Made by a program: the position numbers and the translations under genes
Shown: in pieces, positions 55,683 through 64,000 of the stretch
Position numbering within the stretch: position 1 is the stretch's first letter
How the letters are laid out: each line of letters opens with the position of its first letter
Notes under the pieces: generated by a model
Database searches by the model: none
What the model saw: the letters and a program-made list of their open reading frames with translations, nothing else
What the model was told of the DNA's origin: nothing
Assembly (NCBI GenBank): GCA_023053685.1
Contig: JALIGW010000014.1
Span: 18,013,308-18,077,307, forward strand
DNA from: Diadophis punctatus similis
Lineage: Eukaryota > Chordata > Lepidosauria > Squamata > Dipsadidae
DNA length: 64,000 nucleotides
Reading direction: 5' to 3'

Positions 55683-56849
55683 TAAAGTGACCAGATATTT
55701 TTTTTTAAGCGGGACGGGGGGGGGCGGGCCCGCCTGCCCCCCCCGTCCCGCTTAAAAAATGTTTCGCCCTCTGCGCATGCGCAGAACGCTGCGCATGCGC
55801 AGAGGGCAAAACAGCAAATGTCGGCATCCAGGTGGGGCGGGGGGGTAGGAGGGAGGGCGCTTGGATGCCTGGAGCAGGTAAGCTGCCGGCTGCCTCCTTT
55901 CCCCGTCTCCCGCCTCCCGTTCGTTGCTTGCCAGCCCGGCCGAAGGGGAGGCGGGAGGCGAGGAAAGGCCTTCCGAAGGGGAAAGGAGGCAGCCGGCAGC
56001 TTACCTGCTCCAGGCATCCAAGCGCCCTCCCTCCTCCCCCCCGCCCCACCTGGATGCCGACAGGGCTGGCAAGCAACGAACGGGAGGCGGGAGATGGGGA
56101 AAGGAGGCAGCAGGCAGCTTACCTGCTCCAAGCATCCAAGCGCCGCGGTCTCCCGGTCGCCCGCCTGGCCCCAGGGCAACGGCGGCAGCGAGGCGACGGG
56201 GGGAAGAAAGGGGAGGGGGACGAGGAAGGGCTGTTTGCGCCGCTCGTAAACTCAAAGCGGCGACGGCTCCTCGTCCCTCACCCCTCCCAACAGCAGCGGC
56301 GCCTCCGAGGGTGGGGCTAGGGATGGGGAGGGGGAAGGAGAGGAGGAGCAGCCTCCCTTCCCCCTCCCCCCAGCTTCCAGCCGCCGCCGGAGGAGTCAAC
56401 AACGCGGGACGCCCGCCCGCCGCCAACGCTGCCCACGGCCGGCCCGAGCTGAGAGGCCTGCTGCTGCTGCTGCTGCCCCTGCGGCTGGGCCCCCAGTCCC
56501 GGCTGCCCCGGCGGCGGGAAGGCTGCGGCGGCGGCCCCGGCCGGCTGAGCCAGCGCCGCCCCAAGGGCCATCTTGGATGCAATTCCTTCCCTCGGGCCGC
56601 CCCGCCCACCGCGACGCCGGCCGTTTCGAGAGGGCGGGGCTGTATCAGGCGCCTCTTCACCGCCCTTTCAGGCTGATTAACTCCTCCCCCCAATCTTGCA
56701 CGCCGCCCTTTCAGGCCGATTTTTTGAAAGAATGCCCTAGTCGTGCATTCTTTCAAAAAATCGGGACTTTTTAGAGGACGGGCGGGACGCGGGACAAATC
56801 ATGAAAAAGCGGGTCTGTCCCGCCAAAATCGGGACGTCTGGTCACCTTA
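55683..56849. mobile_element. 1.17-kb TAAGGTGACC element with CpG-island-like cargo
   Basis: It starts taaagtgaccagatat and ends cgtctggtcacctta with an exact 8-bp TSD, atctaaca (55675-55682, 56850-56857). The subterminal gcgggac / gtcccgc blocks are inverted. The cargo from about 55715 to 56700 is very GC- and CpG-rich, with two NRF-1-like palindromes ctgcgcatgcgcag (55771, 55789), a GCCATCTTG motif near 56568, and nested inverted and direct copies of a block containing gcagcttacctgctcc. The long frames on both strands are compositional. No transposase is present. Confidence 0.85.
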
Positions 56850-56857
56850 ATCTAACA

Positions 56858-58445
56858 CAAGTATCCCTCCAGCTTTCTTTCAAATAAGAACAACATTGCA
56901 AAGTATTTTTAGGAGAGAATTTAAAAAAAATTAAGATTGTGGCCACAGCCACCATCTTGACTTTTGAGATTCCCCCAGCTCACTACAGACACTCCTAATA
57001 TAAAGAGCTTGCAAATAGCATGTCAAGCATGAGCATCCAGAGTCACTCAGAAATAGTTAATGTAAGCAACTTTATTTAACTTACATTAAGCAATTTTACA
57101 TAAACCTTGCTTAATGTAAGCAACTTTATTGTCTTCTACCTATGTTACAAGAATCTCCCCAAACAGCTTGCCTTCCCTTCGGAATGACCAAATAAGGTTT
57201 CATGGATCTTGAGAGAGGTCAAGTTGCTTGCGGCTGCGCAATGATTCTAAGCTGGGTCCCTGCTTGACCCCTGCTTCCAACATTGATAGATCAGGTTGCT
57301 GTTCCCAATGCCACAGACATTTTTTCCTCGCCTGTATTAGGTAGTGGGTAGTGTAAAAGTTAGAAAAGTAAAGAAGGTCAGGAAGTTGCTAATTGCCTCT
57401 GCTGAAATTATAAGAGCCAGACATGGATCTCATCACCAATAATTATCAATTTCCTGTCTCTCTTACACACATAAAGTGTGTAAACGTTATATAGGGTCAC
57501 TTTCTAAAGGGTTTTTGTAATGCTAACGTGTTTGGCCGAATGTTTTTAGCTTTTAGCAATTGACAAGGATATTTGTGGGTGTGTTGTTGGACTTTTTACA
57601 TATCTGGATGGAGCTTTAGGATAGAAGAGTTGGACATACGGTAAAAAGAAGTATAAGGTAACCCTAGTCAGACTGTGATATATTTGAAATTCTTTTGCTC
57701 CCCTAATGTGCAGATACCCCTATATTTGAAATGTGAAAGTCAGCGGATACAATTGACATACAAAATCAAACCAGATCAATGAGAAATTATACACAACACA
57801 AAGAAATACATGGATGTAATAAAGGACAGTTAATAAGAACTGGCTTGCTAAGAAGAAATTTTAAAATATAAGTTCTAAAATGAAATTAAAATTAGAGAGA
57901 GCAACCCCCCTAATCTTGGGTCTTTGCTGCTATAGCTCACGAGAAGATGGCAAAACACCTTTCTTTGTCTTGATCAGCATCTGATCATAGAATTTTGATG
58001 CAAAACTAATTTGTTTGCCTGGAAAAACACTTGGAAACTTGGTGTTTGATGGCACAGGCTTAGATATTCATAAACCGGGAACGTGTTATGTTTACCAGTT
58101 ATGATGGCAGAAGGTAAGACAAAGAAGAATTCTTGTATTGGATAAGGTTAAGGTCCTCAGTGGCTTGCAAGAGTCCTGATAATGGGCATTCTAGATCTTG
58201 ATGTTAGGAAACTAATGATAATCCTTTTAGCCTGATTACAGCCAGCAGAATTAAGTTGTTCTTTGAATAAGCCAGTATTGTTTATTTTGTCCTGTTAAAT
58301 CCCCCAATGATAGTGGTGCGAAGCCCAATGATAAAAATGTTCTTTTCAGCCGATAGGTCAGGACAGCCTTCCATGTTGTAGGTTCAGATTCTGGATAGCC
58401 TCTCTTCGTGTCAGGATTCTGTTCTTCAGGCAGCAAGTATTGGTT
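56858..58445. other. Unassigned AT-rich DNA
   Basis: No gene or repeat family recognised, apart from a direct repeat of taatgtaagcaactttattt near 57058 and 57113. Confidence 0.45.
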
Positions 58446-58636
58446 TGTATGATCTCTGTAGAGTTGTTCTAAATCAGGGCTCTCCAAATTTGGCAATTCA
58501 GACCTGTGGACTTCAACTCCCAGAATTCCTCAGCCAGTTGTATTGGCTGGGGAATTCTAGGAGTTGAAATCCACAGATCTTAAAGTTGCCAAATTTGGAG
58601 AGCCCTGATTTAGAACAACTCTACAGAGATCATACA
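58446..58636. repeat. Palindromic MITE enlarged into its flanks
   Basis: The MITE proper is 58475-58607 (cagggctctccaaatttgg ... gagagccctg). Instead of an 8-bp direct TSD, 29 bp of outside sequence (tgtatgatctctgtagag...) is repeated in inverted orientation on the other side. The outermost 51 bp of both arms are identical (58446-58496 and 58586-58636), while the inner arms have about ten mismatches. Confidence 0.9.
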
Positions 58637-59627
58637 GCATTTGAGCAGACAAAAGGTGTGAGCCTTCGCAGCCTTGGAACATATTTCCCCCCTTAAAATC
58701 AAGCACCGATTTTGCTCTAAACCAGAATATTCCAACCTATCTGCATATTAATCTTCACATTAAGGCTGATGATCTCCAGATGTATTTTGGCTCTCATAAT
58801 GTCCATTTGACGTGGCTGGCTGAAGAATCATGCATTCAATATCCTACATATCTGAAGGTGCTTGGTTGGAAAACCTCACCTTTGATATTCTACTGAGCTT
58901 TCCTCCTGCCCCTCCTAAATTATTATTTTTTAAATGAAAAATGTATTTGTAAGGTCCCCGTTTTTTGCTCCTCAACACACAGCATCATTGCCCAAGGTTT
59001 CATTTTAGAGCTGAGGTTATATCCAGCAGCTCCTTTGAACAGTATTTTCAGAGAGATTGTAAACATTGGTGATCCCATCATGGAGAAGTTCTGAAATTGC
59101 TTTTATTCCTGTAGAGTTATAGGATTTCTGCAGCAATTTCAGGCTCAAGAATCTGTATGCCCCTGTGCTTTAGAAAGGCATCGTTTTGCTTGCCAATTAA
59201 TGGAGTCAGACAAGATCTCTGCGGTATTTACTCTTGCTGCAAACTTCATGCAAACAAACAAAAACTGAGCCAGTAACAAATTCTGAAGTCTTCCTGGTTT
59301 CCTCTGACCGATCACACATGATCACAGTGCTAGAGGTCTTGAGAGCCAAATCCCTCGCTAGAATCTTTTGAGTCCTACTAATTAGCTCAGAGGTCCAGTG
59401 GAATGCAGAGGAACATTACTGCACCTCCTGGACATCTCCACTGGCAATCACCAAGTTTCCTGCCCCATCCGTGATTCTAAATGTTGAATGTAATACTGCA
59501 AAATGATACGCCAGCCCAATGGACTTTGAAATGGGTCCCATAAGCTTTCTAAAAGAGTGAAAGTTATGGGGTTAACTGCAGTTCAGTGTTTTGCTTGGAA
59601 GGGTACAAAAGAAGGGCACACTGAGAG
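58637..59627. other. Unassigned DNA
   Basis: No gene or repeat recognised over about 1 kb. Confidence 0.45.
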
Positions 59628-59818
59628 CTTCTGCACCGGAGACAAATTCCTTGTGTGTCCAATCACATTTGGCCAAATGAAATCCTCTTCTCTTCTCTTC
59701 TCTTCTCTTCTCTTCTCTTCTCTTCTCTTCTCTTCTCTTCTCTTCTCTTCTTTCCTGATTATTCTATTCTATTCTATTCTATTCTATTCTATTCTATTCT
59801 ATTCTATTCTATTCTACA
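59628..59818. mobile_element. Snake microsatellite-tailed repeat, reverse, with (TCTTC)n and (TATTC)n
   Basis: Reverse body acaaattccttgtgtgtcca, atcacatttggcca, then (TCTTC)n to 59748, a gap, and (TATTC)n at 59762-59816. (TATTC)n is the complement of the AATAG unit at 47670. Confidence 0.8.
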
Positions 59819-59954
59819 GGCCTTGTTAGTATCCTGTTGGAGGGAGAGCAAGAGAGAATTATAGGGTGCATTTTTAAAAAATTTGTTTTTGTATCAGAAT
59901 ATGTCCATCCTGGATGTCAGACTCCAAAAACCAGGAAAGACAGTTTATGATTCT

Positions 59955-60140
59955 TTCAGCAACTTTCTTTGTATCGTATCCCACCCAAAAACAGAATCTT
60001 GCCTAACTAAAGCATGCTTATACCCCCCACAAAGTATATACTCTGGGAACTATTAGGAAGGAGCCGTCTTCATCCTCTCTCCCACACACACAAACTATCT
60101 GAATTGAGTTGTCTCTTGTTCTTCTGGAATGCAGCCCTTC
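59955..60140 (-). mobile_element. LTR-C family fragment
   Basis: Shares tatatactctgggaactatt and ctgaattgagttgtctc with the copy at 30650. ttataccccccacaaag could be a reverse TATA region. Confidence 0.5.
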
Positions 60141-60305
60141 CAGGGGTGAAATCCTCCCGGTTCGCCCGGGCCAGTCCTTCGGCGTATAGCCGATTGAACT
60201 GGCGGCGGTCACGGCGTGGAGCTTCTCCCGCCCGCTTTCCCGGCCCTGCTGAACGCCGCCATTCGGGTTATTTTTCCCTCTGTGCATGCGCACAGTTCAC
60301 CTCTG
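60141..60305. mobile_element. hAT-type MITE, CAG-GGTG family, GC-rich copy
   Basis: From caggggtgaaatcctcccgg to agttcacctctg. It contains gaacgccgccattcggg and the palindrome ctgtgcatgcgcacag (60280-60295). The TSD is not visible. Confidence 0.65.
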
Positions 60306-60525
60306 ACTGAACTGTAAGTTGTTATGTTTATAGTTGAACTCTACCTGAACTGTTGTTGCCACCCAGGTCATGTGTTTGAATGCTCATACGCTATTGGTTG
60401 TTGTGTCTGACAGCCCTCTATAAAAGAGCTAGCTGTCAGACCATGTTTTGCTGGTTACTTGAGTGAGCTGAGTAAAAGAGCTGTTATGAAGTCTGTCTCC
60501 TGTGATCCTTGCCCACAATCTAACA
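60306..60525 (+). mobile_element. Candidate LTR with promoter-like signals
   Basis: Contains gctattggttg (CCAAT-like), ctctataaaagagct (TATA box near 60417) and ends ccacaatctaaca, as LTRs do. The start (perhaps tgttatgtttatag at 60320) and TSD are unresolved. Confidence 0.5.
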
Positions 60526-61783
60526 GTACTCACGGCATGTTCTCAAAGTTCCTATCCTGCCCACCATTTGGAAATCTGGAATTAGCTAGATCCTAGCTAA
60601 TTAAAAATAAATCACTTACATTTCCTATTGATTTCATCGTAAAACCAGGTTAAATCAGAATTGTGGCAGGCATACTGAGTGGGTAGGAAGACAAGCACTG
60701 ATCCCTTTCTCTCCCTTATTGGCCCTTTACCCTGGTCACATTTAACCCTTAAACAGGAACAAGAACAATAGGAATTATTCACCGGAACAAAGGAATACAG
60801 AAATGTTGTTCTGTATTCTTGTCCCTTCAATATGTCAAAGTCCTTAAATTGGAGCCATTTTAAAAGTAAGACCCCCGAATGAAAAAAAGGATCTTGCATT
60901 AAAAAAACGCAGGGGGAGGGAGGAAGGATACATTTTTAATGATTTGCTTTATGCTTATGACTCTTCATTTTCTATCATTTCCCTGCAGTCAGATGTATTA
61001 ATAAGAACAATCGGACTGAAAGCATCAAGAGCATAATCAATAGCTGTGGAGGTCAGAAAGACAGCCCTGCTTTTAGAAAAGCAAATGCGTATCAGATCTT
61101 GGGATCAATGGGAATGCAGCGATCCAGGCTGGGGAATTCAATTCCTCGCTTTCATCTGGCATTGCTAATTATTTGTCCCGAACGTTTCATATCTTTGCAG
61201 CTCTATTTCTAATCAAAACAGAAAGCTTTGCTTTCTTGTGTGCGTTTGTGAATTATTTCAAAAAGTAGCTATTGACTTTGAGGATATCGTCTGCTAATTG
61301 TTTGAGAGAGAACGTCTGAGGCAGAGAAAATAGAGCCAGCAGGCAGAATGTTTTGCAAGTGAATAAATGCTGCAGGTCAGGCCATCTCCAGTAAATGAGT
61401 AAGAGCTGATCTACATCTAGATCGGGTTTATGAAAGCTCGGTTATAAATCATTTAAACAAATTAAAAACTATTCTGACAGAGAGTATTCATACACTTTTA
61501 TAGCCGCGTGCATGATGATCGGCAAATTGATCATGCCTGTTGCAGATAAATGCTTTGCATTCAAGGTGGTAAAATTGATTGTCCAATCTCTAATCTCAAA
61601 AGGGATGGAGTATTTTTGGTCTCCCACATGCTCTCATGGAGTTGGCCATTGATTTCAATGCAGAAAGAACCACCGAGCCGGGGGGGGGGGAGCATAAAAA
61701 TGGCCCTCTTGGGTTAAGGTCCATCTTAGTCTGTTCTTGTTTTCCACAAAGGCCAACCAGATGCTCCTGTGAGGCTCACAAGC
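60526..61783. other. Unassigned DNA, candidate conserved non-coding region
   Basis: A stretch of over 1.2 kb with no recognised transposon. 60960-61450 is repeat-free. No gene is seen. Confidence 0.4.
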
Positions 61784-61975
61784 AGAAAATGGAAACACGC
61801 TCTTATCCAAAGAAAATGGAAACACGCTCCTATCCAGAGAAAATGGAAACACGCTCCTATCCAGAGAAAATGGAAACACGCTCCTATCCAGAGAAAATGG
61901 AAACACGCTCTTATCCAAAGAAAATGGAAACACGCTCCTATCCAGAGAAAATGGAAACACGCTCCTATCCAGAGA
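61784..61975. repeat. 27-bp minisatellite, seven units
   Basis: The unit starts agaaaatggaaacacgctc and ends with (c/t)tatcca(a/g). The period of exactly 27 keeps frames open on both strands (plus: KWKHAPIQR repeats). Two unit types, with cctatccag or cttatccaa, alternate, so the array grew by more than single-unit slippage. No signal suggests translation. Confidence 0.92.
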
Positions 61976-62019
61976 TAACTTTGAACACTATAGCATTGAA
62001 TCAATAATAAGAATAGTTC

Positions 62020-62297
62020 AACCAACCTCGGGGAGATTTGTCCACCACAAATTCATCCAACCCTCTTTGAAAGCCACCAGGGAAATCAGGAGATTCAGGC
62101 AGTTCAAATGGGTATAAAGATTTATTGCAAGCTTAAGCTCTCTACAAGAATCTGAGCTACTAACAGTCAAGGGAAATGAGTGGGAATTAAGAAGTTATCC
62201 AAGGTGGGCTGAACCTAGATCTCTTGTGGGCATGCAGAGACTCATGACTTATGATGCATTTGACCCCTCCCTTGGGCTCCGCCTGGTCATCTCCTAC
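62020..62297 (-). mobile_element. LTR-B copy, reverse
   Basis: Reverse order of the 35870 copy: ggtataaagatttattgc, tctacaagaatctgagctac, ccaaggtgggctgaacctag, and the end cctggtcatctcctaca. Confidence 0.65.
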
Positions 62298-63714
62298 ATC
62301 ATCCAATTTAGTGGCCATCATCATGTCTTGGAATAATGAATTCCACAAAGCATTACATTGACATAAGATGTATTCAGAAGAAAGCATGCACATCCATTGG
62401 GTGTTCAAATGAACATTTGCATCAAGAACGTTGAAAGTCCCAATGGAAATAGCTACATTTAGGGAGTTTTGGTGTAATACTAGGAGACTGTAGTCTCATT
62501 TTGAAATTAAGAAAAGTTGGTTGGTTGATAGAGTGAAGGATTGGATCAATCACTTCCTGCTAAATCACAACTCTGCTTGTTTTAAGCCTTTCGGGCATAT
62601 TTATTTTGCTGCAATTACTTTTAAATAATTTCTAGTCTGATTTCAATGTTTCCTGCGCTGCTTTAGTTTTTATTTTACATGTTACTCTTCGAAAAACATT
62701 TAACCAGATGAGACAGCCTCCAAATATTTTGAATGATCAGTGTAAAACTTAGTTTCAACTCTTAGAGCCATTGAGGGGTTAAGTAGAACTGAGGGCTGAA
62801 ATCATGTTAAAGGCAGGCATAACTTGTAAGTCCCGAGTGAACTAAAAATTTAAGTATAAAAGATTAACTAAGATTAACAAAAATAATTCAAAGACTATCG
62901 TAATCACCAAGATCCCGTGCTTCCAACAAGAGGGAGGTCTAGCCAAGAAGCAGAATTGAAGGTGAAATGTAGGTTGTGCTCAGCTTGTGTACCAAATCTA
63001 CTGTACGAATGTCAGGTTTGGAAAAGATAACAACTAGATTGAAAACCAGAGATTGAAAACAAGTTGAGCTCTGTGGATGATACCTCTTGACTGGCTGAAA
63101 GAAGACTTAGAAGAGCTCATTAAAACCCAAAACTGGGAAAAAATATTGGGATTAATGTTAAATATTAAAAAGATGTCAGCCAATATATTTAGGGAACTCA
63201 TAACTGTGACAGCTAATAAGTAAAGATGGTAGGTAGTTTTGTTTTTTGTTTTTGCACTCACAAATCAGTAAAAGTGGAAGCATGTTGGAGCAGTGAAGAG
63301 GAACTCAGTCCTAGAGAAGGAGGCAATGATAGCATTAAACGACAAGATTATGAAAAAAGAAGAGCGTTTTTAAGACCACCACGGTCAAAATAGTTGAAAC
63401 AATGAGTTACCATTCCCCAAAGGTGAGGAAGGTTGTGAAAGCTGTACACTGAGAAAGAGTGATGAATGTAGATGCCTTCAAATTATGGATTTGAAGACAG
63501 TTACTAAAAATATCCCAGCTGGGCTACACAAGGAAGCAGTCATTTGGTGCTGGGTGAAATAAAAACGGATTGCTCTCTTCAAGCAGAAATTAACCAGTTC
63601 ATCCTAGTGATGTGACAATACAATGTGGGACAGAGGGGACCACTGGTTTGAAAGAGGGGCCAAAGTGACAATCTCTGTTAAAATTGAGGGGGAAGGGATA
63701 CAATGCCATCTATC
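62298..63714. other. Unassigned AT-rich DNA
   Basis: No gene recognised. The stretch near 63040-63220 is A-rich and may be an old LINE piece, without a frame to confirm it. Confidence 0.4.
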
Positions 63715-64000
63715 TCCTGTTTACAACACAGTCCAGACTGCAAATGGGTGTGGAACCTTCTTGGAACTGCTGAAAGAAGAAGGTTCCACACCCATTTGCA
63801 GTCTGGTTCAGGTGACCTTGAGGGTACAATAAAGTGGCCTCCACAACTATCATAGAGCTAATGACCAACCATCAGAGCGTTGGTCCGAACAAATGACTGC
63901 AAAGAATATACTGAAAATCCTTCCATTCTCCACCATTCAGTCAGGACTGAAGAAGATTCTTGGATGAAAAACATGTTTTTAAGGATCCCAAAGGTGCTTT
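63715..64000. mobile_element. Family F element with an internal snap-back, cut by the window end
   Basis: The interior of family F (compare 22430-22690) ends with caccattcagtcaggactga, agaagattcttggatg and cccaaaggtgcttt. At 63734-63806 there is a perfect hairpin, described as a finding. The right end lies outside the window. Confidence 0.7.

Noticed and set aside
55771..55802. Genuine CpG-island promoter of a resident gene
   Set aside because: An exact 8-bp TSD brackets the whole GC-rich block, so it arrived by transposition.
55385..56756. Several overlapping 120-264 codon frames on both strands
   Set aside because: High GC lowers stop codon frequency. The frames overlap each other antisense and lie in a transposon with its own inverted repeats. 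At most, captured exon DNA is possible.
60306..60525. Host gene promoter with TATA box
   Set aside because: No coding exon follows, and the CCAAT-TATA order with a terminal aaca looks like an LTR.
61784..61975. CRISPR-like array
   Set aside because: The units are contiguous with no unique spacers, and the window is vertebrate.
61636..62025. Apparent repeat protein (KWKHAPIQR or the antisense ACFHFLWIG)
   Set aside because: A 27-bp minisatellite keeps frames open by arithmetic. There is no promoter, splice or domain support.

Overview
The window looks like non-coding DNA from a squamate reptile, most likely an advanced snake. The evidence is the repeat content. There is a Sauria-type tRNA SINE, a second very abundant tRNA-derived SINE, CR1 and L2-clade LINE pieces with (AAAT)n tails, and a LINE-like repeat whose end carries (AATAG)n, (GAACA)n or (TCTTC)n microsatellites, as reported for snakes. 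There is also one SPIN-like hAT element, a family known for horizontal transfer among tetrapods including squamates. I found no host gene: no exon chain, no conserved host domain, no rRNA gene and no convincing tRNA gene. All protein-like coding belongs to dead LINE reverse transcriptases.

Layout. 0-9 kb: a TA-flanked MITE, CR1 3' ends broken by younger insertions (including a three-layer nest at 2.6-3.3 kb) and a 584-bp TAAGGTGACC element at 4.8 kb. 9-17 kb: solo LTRs, microsatellites, SINEs and a 477-bp ccgtattttt MITE. 17-21 kb: a pile-up of CR1, L2, SINE and hAT MITE pieces with two readable reverse transcriptase fragments. 21-31 kb: palindromic MITEs, a long inverted-repeat family, solo LTRs and a second GATGGCGAACC hAT element. 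31-33.3 kb: the best coding remnant, a 5'-truncated L2 LINE of about 2.2 kb. 34-40 kb: nested MITEs and LTRs, a fold-back LTR, an L2-in-CR1 insertion and the SPIN-like element. 40-50 kb: a CR1 split by an LTR-in-MITE nest and a SINE, a 295-bp tandem duplication whose second copy holds a SINE, and a third GATGGCGAACC element. 50-57 kb: a 989-bp MITE inside another MITE, then a 1.17-kb TAAGGTGACC element with GC-rich, CpG-island-like cargo. 57-64 kb: mostly unassigned AT-rich DNA with a solo LTR, a 27-bp minisatellite and the end of the long inverted-repeat family.

Exact target-site duplications can be read for many insertions: 8 bp for hAT-type elements, 5 bp for LTRs and TA for mariner-like MITEs. 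The nesting therefore gives relative ages. Two patterns cross family lines. First, several loci carry near-perfect snap-back inverted duplications that include non-repeat flank or only part of an element. These look like template-switch events rather than transposition. Second, several non-autonomous hAT-type elements from two different TIR families carry a central TGCGCATGCGCA-like palindrome (NRF-1-like), at some loci beside a GCCATCTTG (YY1-like) motif. All family names are from recognition by eye and need a repeat-library search.
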